DNA from: Mycobacterium celatum
Lineage (GTDB): Bacteria > Actinomycetota > Actinomycetes > Mycobacteriales > Mycobacteriaceae
Assembly (NCBI RefSeq): GCF_002101595.1
Contig: NZ_LQOM01000046.1
Span: 124,001-188,000, forward strand
Length of the DNA: 64,000 nucleotides
Direction: 5' to 3'
Position 1 is the first letter of the stretch. Each line of letters begins with the position of its first letter. A model generated the notes under the pieces. That model worked only from the letters and a program-made list of their open reading frames with translations, did not search any database and was not told where the DNA came from. The position numbers and the translations under genes are program-made. Below, piece after piece: positions 48,292-57,500 of this stretch.

Positions 48292-49118
48292 CGATCACCG
48301 ACATCGCATCGGAGTCCAAGACGTTGACGCGAGCCTGGCGTGATCTGGTCGACGGCTTCCGCCGTCGCGAGCTGTGGCTGCACCTGGGCTGGCAGGACAT
48401 CAAGCAGCGGTACCGCCGCTCGGTGCTCGGCCCGTTCTGGATCACGATCGCCACCGGCACCACCGCCGTCGCGATGGGCGGCTTGTACTCCAAGCTGTTT
48501 CACCTCGAGTTGGCGGTACACCTGCCCTACGTCACGCTCGGGCTGATCGTCTGGAACCTGATCAACGCCGCGATCATGGAAGGCGCCGACGTGTTCGTCG
48601 CCAACGAGGGCCTGATCAAGCAATTGCCGGCGCCGCTGAGCCTGCACGTCTACCGGCTGGTGTGGCGGCAGGTCATCCTGTTCGCCCACAACATCGTGAT
48701 CTACGTCGTGATCGCGATCATCTATCCCAAGCCGTGGTCGTGGGCCGACCTGTCGGTGATCCCCGCGCTGGGGTTGATCGTGCTCAACGCGGTATGGGTG
48801 TCGCTGTGTTTCGGCATCCTCGCCACCCGCTACCGCGACATCGGCCCACTGCTGTTTTCCGTCGTGCAGTTGCTATTCTTCATGACGCCGATCATCTGGA
48901 ACGACGACACGCTGCGGCAGCAGGGCGCGGGCCGGTGGGGCAAGATCGTCGAACTCAACCCGCTGCTGCACTACTTGGATATCGTGCGGGCGCCGCTGCT
49001 GGGCGCCCACCAGGAGTTGCGGCACTGGGCGGTGGTGGTGGTGCTGACGGTCGTGGGTTGGATTTTCGCGGCGTTCGCCATGCGGCAGTACCGCGCCCGC
49101 GTGCCGTACTGGGTGTAA
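48288..49118 (+). CDS. rfbD: ABC transporter permease Wzm for galactan export (RfbD, Rv3783-like)
   Basis: A 276-residue ABC-2 type permease with about six membrane helices. It contains LGWQDIKQRYRRSVLGPFWI near residue 33-52, the conserved gate helix and coupling region of polysaccharide exporters, and FFMTPIIWNDDTLRQQG. With the ATPase encoded upstream it moves lipid-linked galactan to the periplasm, where arabinosyl transfer takes place. ATG overlaps the glfT1 stop. A long hairpin follows its stop at 49126. Confidence 0.92.
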   Translation: MTITDIASESKTLTRAWRDLVDGFRRRELWLHLGWQDIKQRYRRSVLGPFWITIATGTTAVAMGGLYSKLFHLELAVHLPYVTLGLIVWNLINAAIMEGADVFVANEGLIKQLPAPLSLHVYRLVWRQVILFAHNIVIYVVIAIIYPKPWSWADLSVIPALGLIVLNAVWVSLCFGILATRYRDIGPLLFSVVQLLFFMTPIIWNDDTLRQQGAGRWGKIVELNPLLHYLDIVRAPLLGAHQELRHWAVVVVLTVVGWIFAAFAMRQYRARVPYWV

Positions 49119-49125
49119 AGCCTCA

Positions 49126-49183
49126 CGAGATCGCCACCATGGCTGTGGTTCTGAGGCAAACCACGACCGTGGCGGCGATCTCG
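49126..49183. terminator. Long imperfect hairpin after the galactan export operon
   Basis: Arms of 25 bases (49126-49150 and 49159-49183) pair with about four mismatches around an 8-base loop (CTGAGGCA); outer CGAGATCGCC matches GGCGATCTCG perfectly. The element starts 8 bases after the permease stop codon. It probably ends transcription of the 46616-49118 operon before the CsbD-like gene. Confidence 0.65.
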
Positions 49184-49244
49184 GCGCCGGTTGAGCGCAC
49201 GCCTCGGTGGGTATCCGATGGACCCGACGGACGGAGGGCTGACT

Positions 49245-49439
49245 ATGGGTGCGGAAGACAAAGCCAGAAACAAGCTGCAGGAGCTGACCGGCAGGGCGAA
49301 GGAAACCATCGGCCGCGTCACCGGTAACCGCAGGCTCGAAAATCGTGGCATAGGGGATCGAGCCAAATCGGAGCTGAAGGGCGCCGGCGAGAAGGTCGAG
49401 GACGTGTTTCGCGGACGCAGAGGCCGTCGCCACTCGTGA
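49245..49439 (+). CDS. CsbD family stress-response protein
   Basis: A 64-residue highly charged protein with the CsbD signature (KARNKLQELTGRAKETIGRV, then GDRAKSELKGAGEKVEDVF) and a very basic C-terminus (RGRRGRRHS). CsbD-type proteins accumulate in general stress responses; in B. subtilis the gene is SigB dependent. ATG 49245 has GGAGG eight bases upstream. It replaces the Rv3784-Rv3787c group expected between rfbD and Rv3788 in M. tuberculosis. The 113 bases after it show no gene. Confidence 0.88.
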   Translation: MGAEDKARNKLQELTGRAKETIGRVTGNRRLENRGIGDRAKSELKGAGEKVEDVFRGRRGRRHS

Positions 49440-49552
49440 GAGCGAAACGCCACCACGCCGATTCGCCATAGGAATAATCAGGACCAAACTGAAGACAACA
49501 ATCGAGGCGCTCCGGCCGTAATCACCGCTGCGCCCTGAGGACAGGTTCGAAG

Positions 49553-50038
49553 GTGAGCGAGGAAGTCGAATCTACGGGGCTTTCGGATGCGTCGCGCGAA
49601 CGCATTGCCGCGGAGTTGGATCGGCTCCGGGAACGACGCGAACGCCTCGAGGTCGAGGTCAGAAACGACCGCGGCAGCGTCAGCGATCACGCCGACGCCG
49701 CCGACGCCATCCAGCGCGCCGACGAGCTGGCCGGCCTCGACGAGCGGATCGTCGAACTCGACCGGCTGCTGCGAACCGGGCCTTCGCCGTCGAACGGAAC
49801 CGGCACACTGCCCGGAGGCACCGAGGTGACCGTGCGGTTCGCCGACGGTTCGGTGGTGACCATGCACGTGATCTCCGTCGTCGAGGAGACCCCGGTCGGC
49901 CGTGAAGCCGAGACGCTGACGGCCGGCAGTCCATTGGGCATGGCACTGTCGGGCCGCAAACCGGGCGACAAGGTCACCTACACGACGCCTGCAGGCGAAA
50001 GCCAGGTCGAGCTGCTCGACGTCAAATACCCGACGTAG
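49553..50038 (+). CDS. GreA-like RNA polymerase-interacting protein (Rv3788-like)
   Basis: A 161-residue protein with a Gre-factor layout: N-terminal coiled coil (about 10-75; ERIAAELDRLRERRERLEVE) and a C-terminal FKBP-like domain (about 85-160), ending ESQVELLDVKYPT. It corresponds to Rv3788, reported to bind the RNA polymerase secondary channel and inhibit transcription rather than promote cleavage. The coiled-coil tip has acidic residues DHADAADA. GTG start at 49553. It lies 26 bases ahead of the GtrA gene. Confidence 0.87.
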   Translation: MSEEVESTGLSDASRERIAAELDRLRERRERLEVEVRNDRGSVSDHADAADAIQRADELAGLDERIVELDRLLRTGPSPSNGTGTLPGGTEVTVRFADGSVVTMHVISVVEETPVGREAETLTAGSPLGMALSGRKPGDKVTYTTPAGESQVELLDVKYPT

Positions 50039-50064
50039 CCCACCCGACCCGTAGACTCCCCGCG

Positions 50065-50481
50065 ATGGCCGAGATCGCCCCGCCGCGCGCGCACCTGAGT
50101 CTGAGCACGCAGGTGTGGCGGTTCGTCGTCACCGGCGGCCTCTCGGCGATCGTCGACTTCGGGCTCTACGTGCTGCTCTACAAGACGGCGGGCCTGCAGG
50201 TCGACCTGGCGAAGGCGACCAGCTTTGTCGCCGGCACCATCACGGCCTACCTGATCAACCGCCGATGGACATTCCAGGCCGAGCCGAGCACCGCCCGATT
50301 CCTGGTCGTCATGGGGCTCTACGGCGTCACCTTCGCCGTACAGGTCGGGCTCAACCACCTGTGCCTGGCGCTGCTGGACTACCGCGCCTGGGCGGTGCCG
50401 GTCGCCTTCGTGATCGCACAGGGCACCGCCTCGGTGATCAACTTCGTCGTGCAGCGCTCGGTGATCTTCCGGCTGCGCTGA
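50065..50481 (+). CDS. GtrA family protein (Rv3789-like)
   Basis: A 138-residue protein with four hydrophobic helices and the GtrA signature WRFVVTGGLSAIVDFGLYVL, plus YLINRRWTFQ. Rv3789 was proposed as a flippase for decaprenyl-phospho-arabinose, and later as a recruiting partner for AftA; the location immediately before dprE1 suits either. It is 32 bases from dprE1 on the same strand. The N-terminus is 15-20 residues longer than in the M. tuberculosis protein. Confidence 0.9.
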   Translation: MAEIAPPRAHLSLSTQVWRFVVTGGLSAIVDFGLYVLLYKTAGLQVDLAKATSFVAGTITAYLINRRWTFQAEPSTARFLVVMGLYGVTFAVQVGLNHLCLALLDYRAWAVPVAFVIAQGTASVINFVVQRSVIFRLR

Positions 50482-50513
50482 CGGCGCCCGCCCAGGCGGT
50501 ACCCTCTTTGACG

Positions 50514-51869
50514 ATGTTGACGACCAAACGCCTCACCGGTTGGGGCCGCACGGCCCCCTCGGTGGCCACGGTGCTTTCCACCCCCGACCCGGACGAAATC
50601 GCCAAGGCGGTGGCCAACGCGGGCGACCGCGGGGTGATCGCGCGCGGCCTGGGCCGCTCCTACGGCGACAACGCGCAAAACGGCGGCGGGTTGGTCATCG
50701 ACATGACGGCGCTGAACCGTATCCACTCGATGGACGCCGACACTCGCCTTGTCGACGTTAATGCGGGAGTCAACCTCGACCAGCTGATGAAAGCCGCACT
50801 GCCGTTCGGGTTGTGGGTTCCGGTGCTGCCGGGCACCCGGCAGGTCACCATCGGCGGTGCGATCGCCTGCGATATCCACGGCAAGAACCACCACAGCGCG
50901 GGCAGCTTCGGTGAACATGTGCGGTCCATGGATCTGCTGATGGCCGACGGCAGCATTCGCACTCTCACTCCCGACGGCGAAGACGCCGGACTGTTCTGGG
51001 CAACCGTGGGTGGCAACGGGCTGACCGGCATCGTGCTACGCGCCACCATCGAAATGACCCCGACCGAGACGGCGTATTTCATCGCCGATGGTGACGTGAC
51101 CGCCGGGCTCGACGAGACCATCGCCTTCCACAGCGACGGCAGCGAGGCCAACTACACCTATTCATCGGCCTGGTTCGACGCGATCAGCCCTCCGCCGAAG
51201 CTCGGGCGCGCCGTGATTTCCCGCGGCTCACTGGCCCGGCTTGACCAATTGCCGAAAAAATTGCAGCGCGATCCTTTGAAATTCGATGCGCCGCAATACT
51301 TTACAACACCAGACATTTTTCCGAGCGGACTGGGTAACAAGCTGATCTTCGGTGCAATGACCGAGCTGTGGTACCGAAAGTCCGGAACCTATCGCGGCAA
51401 AGCCCAAAACCTCACGCAGTTCTACCACCCGCTCGACATGGTCGGAGAGTGGAACCGTGCTTACGGTCCTGCGGGTTTTGGCCAGTACCAGTTCGTGGTG
51501 CCCACCGACGCCGTCGAGCAGTTCAAGGGCATCATGTCCGACATCCAGAAGTCCGGCCACTACTCGTTCCTCAACGTGTTCAAGCTTTTCGGCCCGGGCA
51601 ACCAAGCGCCGCTGAGCTTTCCCATTCCAGGCTGGAACGTCTGTGTCGACTTCCAGATCAAGCCCGGACTGGGCGCATTTCTCAATGAACTCGACCGTCG
51701 TGTCCTGGAATTCGGCGGCCGCGTTTACACCGCCAAGGACTCCCGCACCACCGCCGAGATGTTCCACGCCATGTATCCGCGCATCGACGAGTGGATTGCG
51801 GTGCGCCGCAAAGTCGATCCGACCGGGGTGTTCGTATCCGACATGGCCCGACGTTTGGAGCTGCTGTAG
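50514..51869 (+). CDS. dprE1: Decaprenylphosphoryl-beta-D-ribose 2'-oxidase DprE1 (Rv3790-like)
   Basis: A 451-residue FAD oxidase that with DprE2 epimerises decaprenylphosphoryl ribose to arabinose, the only arabinose donor for the cell wall. The FAD-binding domain includes ARGLGRSYGDNAQNGGG and GTRQVTIGGAIACDIHGKNH. The cysteine attacked by benzothiazinones (Cys387 in M. tuberculosis) is present as Cys377 in GWNVCVDF, so natural benzothiazinone sensitivity is expected. ATG 50514; the N-terminus is about ten residues shorter than in M. tuberculosis. The stop is directly followed by the dprE2 start. Confidence 0.95.
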   Translation: MLTTKRLTGWGRTAPSVATVLSTPDPDEIAKAVANAGDRGVIARGLGRSYGDNAQNGGGLVIDMTALNRIHSMDADTRLVDVNAGVNLDQLMKAALPFGLWVPVLPGTRQVTIGGAIACDIHGKNHHSAGSFGEHVRSMDLLMADGSIRTLTPDGEDAGLFWATVGGNGLTGIVLRATIEMTPTETAYFIADGDVTAGLDETIAFHSDGSEANYTYSSAWFDAISPPPKLGRAVISRGSLARLDQLPKKLQRDPLKFDAPQYFTTPDIFPSGLGNKLIFGAMTELWYRKSGTYRGKAQNLTQFYHPLDMVGEWNRAYGPAGFGQYQFVVPTDAVEQFKGIMSDIQKSGHYSFLNVFKLFGPGNQAPLSFPIPGWNVCVDFQIKPGLGAFLNELDRRVLEFGGRVYTAKDSRTTAEMFHAMYPRIDEWIAVRRKVDPTGVFVSDMARRLELL

Positions 51870-52634
51870 ATGGTCTTTGACGCCGTAGGTAATCCGCAGA
51901 CCATCCTGCTACTCGGGGGAACCTCCGAAATCGGGCTCGCCATCTGCGAGCGCTACCTGCAGAACGCGCATGCCCGAATTGTGTTGGCCTGCATGCCCGA
52001 CGACCCCGGCCGCGATGCCGCCGCAGCACAGATGAAAGCCGCCGGCGCCAAGGCCGTCGAAGTGATCGACTTCGACGCGCTCGACACCGACAGTCACCCC
52101 AAGGTGATCGAGCAGGCTTTTGCCGACGACGATGTCGACGTCGCGATCGTCGCATTCGGGCTGCTCGGCGACGCTGAAGAACTCTGGCAGAACCAGCGCA
52201 AAGCCGTGCAGATCGCCGAAGTCAATTACACCGCAGCGGTTTCGGTAGGTGTGCTGCTCGGTGAGAAGATGCGCGCTCAGGGCTTCGGCCAGATCATCGC
52301 GATGAGCTCCGCCGCCGGCGAGCGGGTCCGGCGCTCCAACTTTGTCTACGGCTCCACCAAGGCCGGACTGGACGGCTTCTACCTGGGCCTCGGTGAGGCG
52401 TTGCGCGAGTACGGCGTTCGCGTGCTGGTGATCCGGCCCGGTCAGGTACGGACCCGGATGAGCGCCCACATCAAAGAAGCGCCGTTGACCGTCGACAAAG
52501 AATACGTCGCCAACCTCGCGGTCACCGCATCCGCGAAAGGTAAGGAATTAGTTTGGGCGCCAGGAGCATTCCGCTATGTGATGATGGTGTTGCGACACAT
52601 CCCGCGGCCCATCTTCCGCAAGCTACCCATCTGA
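51870..52634 (+). CDS. dprE2: Decaprenylphosphoryl-2-keto-ribose reductase DprE2 (Rv3791-like)
   Basis: A 254-residue SDR that reduces the 2-keto intermediate to decaprenylphosphoryl arabinose. The NADH-binding motif is LLLGGTSEIGLAI (about 13-25) and the catalytic residues are Ser147, Tyr160 and Lys164 (NFVYGSTKAG). The length equals that recalled for M. tuberculosis. It begins at the base after the dprE1 stop. AftA begins 2 bases after its own stop, so the donor is made and first used by one operon. Confidence 0.95.
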   Translation: MVFDAVGNPQTILLLGGTSEIGLAICERYLQNAHARIVLACMPDDPGRDAAAAQMKAAGAKAVEVIDFDALDTDSHPKVIEQAFADDDVDVAIVAFGLLGDAEELWQNQRKAVQIAEVNYTAAVSVGVLLGEKMRAQGFGQIIAMSSAAGERVRRSNFVYGSTKAGLDGFYLGLGEALREYGVRVLVIRPGQVRTRMSAHIKEAPLTVDKEYVANLAVTASAKGKELVWAPGAFRYVMMVLRHIPRPIFRKLPI

Positions 52635-52636
52635 GC

Positions 52637-54553
52637 ATGCGGAACGCGCTGGCCACCATCGGCCAGATGCTGCTCGCCGCTGCGCTGGCCGTCGTGGTCT
52701 CGGTCGTCTCACTGCGAGCCATCGCCAGCGTGAACTGGCCGGCGTACCCGTCGTCGAACCAACTGCACGCGCTGACCACTGTGGGCCAGGTCGGTTGCCT
52801 GGCCGGGCTCGTTGGCGCGGGTTGGCTGTGGCGGCGCGGCACAGCGCGCTGGCTGGCCCGGCTGGCGGCCCTGGTGTTCGTTTCGGCGTTTTCGGTGGTG
52901 ACACTGGGGATGCCGCTGGGCGCCACCAAGCTGTACCTGCACGGCATCTCGGTGGACCAGCAATTCCGCACCGAATACCTGACCCGGCTCACCGACAGCG
53001 CGGCGCTACAGGACATGACTTACAAAGGCCTGCCGCCGTTCTATCCGCCCGGCTGGTTCTGGATCGGTGGACGGGCCGCCGCGCTCATTGGAGCACCGGC
53101 CTGGGAGATGTACAAGCCGTGGGCGATCACCTCGATCACAATTGCGGTCGCCGTGGCGCTGGTGCTGTGGTGGCGGATGATCCGCTCCGAATACGCGGTG
53201 ATCGTGACCGCCGCCACCGCCGCAGTGACGCTGGCCTACAGCTCCCCCGAGCCCTACTCGGCGATGATCACGGTCCTGCTGCCGCCGGTGCTGGTGCTGA
53301 CGTGGTCGGGGTTGCGCGGCGGCGGCGCCCGGCCCGCCGACCGTGAACCTAACTTCACGCTGGACGACGAACGTGAACCTAACTTCACGCTCGCTGCCAA
53401 AGCCGGCGGCTGGACGGCGGTGATCGGCGCCGGGATCTTCCTCGGCTTCACCGCGACCTTCTACACGCTGCTGTCCGCCTACAGCGCGTTCACCATGACG
53501 CTGATGGCGGTGCTGCTGGCCGTAACCCGGCGTCGTATCGACCCGCTGATCAGGCTGGCCGTCATCGCCGTCATCGCGGCCGCCATCGGGGCGACCACCT
53601 GGTTGCCGTTCGTGCTGCGCGCCGCCCGCGACCCGGTCAGCAACACCGGCAGCGCGCAGCACTACCTGCCGGCCGACGGCGCCGAACTGACGTTCCCGAT
53701 GCTGCAGTTCACGCTGCTGGGCGCGCTGTGCATGCTGGGCACGCTGTGGCTGGTGGTGCGAGCCCGCACGTCGACGCGGGCCGGCGCGCTGGCGATCGGC
53801 GTCGTCGCGGTCTACCTGTGGTCGCTGCTGTCGATGCTCACCACCCTGGCCCGCACTACGCTGCTGTCGTTTCGGCTGCAGCCGACGCTGACCGTGTTGC
53901 TGGCCGCCGCCGGAGCGTTCGGCTTCGTCGAAGCCGCCCGCGCGCTGGCCGGGCGCAGCCGCAGCGTGCTGCCGGTGGCGGTTGCCCTCGGGCTGGCCGG
54001 CGCGATCGGATTCAGCCAAGACATCCCCGGCGTGCTGCGCCCCGACATCACCATCGCCTACACCGACACCGACGGCCACGGCCACCGCGGCGATCGCCGC
54101 CCGCCCAGCGCCGAGAAGTACTATCCCGCCATCGACGCCACCATCGCCCAGCTCACCGGCAGGCCGCGCGACGAAACCGTCGTGCTCACAGCCGATTACA
54201 GCTTCCTGTCCTACTACCCGTATTGGGGTTTTCAGGGTTTGACGTCGCACTACGCCAACCCGCTGGCGCAATTCGACAAGCGGGCCGCGGCAATCAAAAG
54301 CTGGTCGAAACTCAAGACCGCCGACCAGCTCGCGCATGCCCTGGACACCCTGCCGTGGCAGCCGCCGACCGTCTTTTTGATGCGCCGCGGCGCCAACGAC
54401 AGCTACACATTGCGGCTGGCCGAAGACGTCTACCCCAACCAGCCCAACGTCCGTCGCTACACCGTGGACTTCAAAGCCGCCCTGTTCGCCGACCCGCGGT
54501 TCACCGTCAAAGACATCGGCCCGTTCGTCCTGGCCGTCCGGACCGCGCGCTAA
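52637..54553 (+). CDS. aftA: Arabinofuranosyltransferase AftA (Rv3792-like)
   Basis: A 638-residue GT-C enzyme (GT85) that places the first arabinofuranose on galactan. Its periplasmic loop holds LYLHGISVDQQFRTEYLTRL, with the acidic residues of the active site, and YKGLPPFYPPGWFWIGGR. Ten or more membrane helices are followed by a C-terminal periplasmic domain (from about 470). A 10-residue in-frame duplication (REPNFTLDDE/REPNFTLAAK at about 236-255) lies in a cytoplasmic or periplasmic loop. TAA overlaps the embC ATG (TAATG). Confidence 0.94.
   Translation: MRNALATIGQMLLAAALAVVVSVVSLRAIASVNWPAYPSSNQLHALTTVGQVGCLAGLVGAGWLWRRGTARWLARLAALVFVSAFSVVTLGMPLGATKLYLHGISVDQQFRTEYLTRLTDSAALQDMTYKGLPPFYPPGWFWIGGRAAALIGAPAWEMYKPWAITSITIAVAVALVLWWRMIRSEYAVIVTAATAAVTLAYSSPEPYSAMITVLLPPVLVLTWSGLRGGGARPADREPNFTLDDEREPNFTLAAKAGGWTAVIGAGIFLGFTATFYTLLSAYSAFTMTLMAVLLAVTRRRIDPLIRLAVIAVIAAAIGATTWLPFVLRAARDPVSNTGSAQHYLPADGAELTFPMLQFTLLGALCMLGTLWLVVRARTSTRAGALAIGVVAVYLWSLLSMLTTLARTTLLSFRLQPTLTVLLAAAGAFGFVEAARALAGRSRSVLPVAVALGLAGAIGFSQDIPGVLRPDITIAYTDTDGHGHRGDRRPPSAEKYYPAIDATIAQLTGRPRDETVVLTADYSFLSYYPYWGFQGLTSHYANPLAQFDKRAAAIKSWSKLKTADQLAHALDTLPWQPPTVFLMRRGANDSYTLRLAEDVYPNQPNVRRYTVDFKAALFADPRFTVKDIGPFVLAVRTAR
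53342..53391. repeat. Tandem 30-bp duplication with palindromic core inside aftA
   Basis: The 20-mer CGTGAACCTAACTTCACGCT occurs at 53342-53361 and again at 53372-53391, with period 30. Each copy is a small palindrome (CGTGAA and TTCACG around six bases). The duplication keeps the frame and adds ten residues to AftA. Confidence 0.85.
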
Positions 54554-57500
54554 TGGCCAACGAGTCCGCCCAGGCCGGGCAACTACGATCTAGCCCCGTG
54601 AGCCGCGCCGTCGACGATATAGACAGCAGCAGCGATGAGGCGGGGGCACCGCCCGCTCGCGGGGGAGAGCGGCGCCAATCGACTGGCGTGGGAGCAAACT
54701 ATCGGGCCGCCCGTGTCGTCGCCGTCGTCGCCGGTTTGCTCGGGACATTGCTGGCCATTGCCACCCCGCTGCTGCCGGTCAAACAGACCACCGCCGAACT
54801 GAACTGGCCGCAAAACGGTGTGCTGGCCAGCGTCGAAGCGCCGCTGATCGGCTACGTCGCCACCGATCTCAACATCACCGTCCCGTGCCAGGCCGCCGCC
54901 GAGCTGAGCAAGACCAAGACGGTGCTGTTGTCCACGGTGCCCAAGCAGGCCCCGAAAGCCGTCGACCGCGGGCTGTTGATCGAGCGGGTCAACGACGATC
55001 TGTTGGTCATCGTCCGCAACACACCGGTGGTGGTGGCGCCGCTGAGCCAGGTGCTCAGCCCGGCCTGCCAGAAGCTGACCTTCACCGCGCACGCCGACAA
55101 GGTCACCGGCGAATTCGTCGGGCTACGCCAAGGCCCCAACGCCGAACATCCCGGCGAGCCGCTGCGCGGCGAACGCGGCGGCTACGACTTCCGGCCGCAA
55201 ATCGTCGGCGTCTTCACCGACCTGTCCGGCCCGGCGCCGCCAGGCCTGCAACTGTCGGCGACAATCGACACCCGCTACAGCAGCGCCCCGACACCGCTCA
55301 AGCTGGGCGCGATGATCCTCGGGGTCGCCCTGACGATCGCCGCGCTGGTGGCGCTGCACATCCTGGACACCTCCGACTCCACCCGGCACCGCCGCTTCCT
55401 GCCGCCGCGCTGGTGGTCGATCAGCGGGCTCGACGCCCTGGTCACCGCGGTGCTGGTGTGGTGGCATTTCGTCGGGGCCAACACCGCCGACGACGGCTAC
55501 ATCCTGACCATGGCCCGGGTGTCCGAGCATGCCGGCTACATGGCCAACTACTACCGCTGGTTCGGCACTCCCGAGGCGCCGTTCGGCTGGTACTACGACC
55601 TGCTGGCGCTGTGGGCGCACGTCACCACCGCCAGCATCTGGATGCGGCTGCCCACCTTGCTGATGGCGCTGGCCTGCTGGTGGGTGATCAGCCGCGAAGT
55701 GATCCCCCGGCTCGGTGATGCCGTCAAGCACAGCCGCGCCGCGGCGTGGACGGCGGCCGGCGTGTTCCTCGCGTTCTGGCTGCCGCTGAACAACGGGCTG
55801 CGGCCCGAGCCGATCATCGCGCTGGGCATCCTGCTGACCTGGTGTTCGGTGGAGCGGGCGGTGGCCACCAGCCGGCTGCTGCCGGTGGCAGTCGCCTGCA
55901 TCATCGGCGCGCTGACCCTGTTCTCCGGGCCGACGGGCATCGCGTCGATCGGCGCGCTGCTGGTGGCCATCGGGCCGCTGCGCACGATCTTGCACCGCCG
56001 CACCAAACGCTTCGGCGTGCTGCCGCTGGTCGCGCCGATCCTGGCGGCGGTCAGCGTCACCGTGATCCTGATCTTCCGGGACCAGACATTCGCCGGCGAG
56101 ATCCAGGCCAACATGCTCAAATCCGCCGTCGGGCCCAGCCTCTCCTGGTTCGACGAGCACATCCGCTACGAGCGGCTGTTCATGGCCAGCCCCGACGGAT
56201 CGGTGGCCCGTCGCTTCGCGGTGCTGGCGCTGCTGGTCGCGCTGACGGTGTCGGTGGCAATGTCGTTGCGCAAGGGCAGGATTCCGGGCACCGCCGCAGG
56301 GCCCAGCCGTCGCATCATCGGGATCACGATCATCTCGTTCATCGCGATGATGTTCACCCCCACCAAGTGGACGCACCACTTCGGCGTGTTCGCCGGGCTG
56401 GCCGGCTCGCTGGGAGCGCTGGCTGCCGTCGCGGTAACCGCGGCGGCCATGCGCTCGCGACGCAACCGCACCATGTTCGCCGCGCTGGTGCTCTTCGTGG
56501 TGGCGCTGTCGTTCGCCAGCGTCAACGGCTGGTGGTACGTCTCGAATTTCGGCGTGCCATGGTCGAATGCTTTCCCGGAGTGGCACTTTGGCTTCACCAC
56601 CGTGCTGCTCGGGCTGACGGTAGTGGTGCTGCTGCTGGCCGCCTGGTTCCACTTCGTCAACAACAGCGAGTCGTCTGAGCGCCGTCTGCCCCGAATTATG
56701 CAGTCGCCGTTGGGGATTGCCGCCTGGTTCTTGGTCCTCTTCGAGGTCTTGTCGCTGACACTCGGGATGACCGACCAATACCCGGCATGGTCGGTGGGCC
56801 GCTCCAATCTGCAAGCGCTGACAGGCAAGACCTGCGGGATGGCCGACGACGTGCTCGTCGAGCAGGATCCGAACGCCGGCATGCTCACGCCGGTCGGGGT
56901 GGCGCTCAAGGACTCGCTGGGCGCGGCCTTCGCCGAAGGCTTCGACCCCAACGGCATTCCCGCCGACGTGTCCGCCGATCCGGTGATGGAACGACCCGGC
57001 GACCGCAGTTTCGTGAGCGACGACGGCATGGTCACCAGCAGCGAGGCCGGCACCGAAGGCGGGACCACCGCCGCGCCGGGGATCAACGGGTCGCGGGCAC
57101 GACTGCCGTACAACCTCGACCCGGCGCGCACCCCGGTGCTGGGCAGCTGGCGCTCCGGCGTACAGGTGCCGGCGCTGCTGCGCTCGGCCTGGTATCGGCT
57201 GCCGCCGCGGAATGAGGTCGGGCCGCTGCTGGTGGTGTCGGCGGCGGGCCGGTTCGACCCCGGCGAGGTGCAGGTGCAATGGGCCGGCGATGACGGAAAA
57301 CCGGCCGGCTCAACGGGATTCGCCGATGTCGGGGCCGCGCCGGCATGGCGCAACCTGCGGGCGCCGTTGGCGGCGCTCCCGGACAGCGCCACCCAGGTGC
57401 GGGTGGTGGCCACCGACGACGACCTGGCACCGCAGCATTGGATTGCGGTGACGCCGCCCCGGATTCCGCGGCTGCGCACGCTGCAGCAGGTGGTCGGCTC

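Noticed and set aside
55123..57279. A 718-codon open frame antisense to embC
   Set aside because: It is a mirror frame of a very GC-rich gene; composition is Arg/Gln/His-rich low complexity and embC is strongly conserved on the plus strand.
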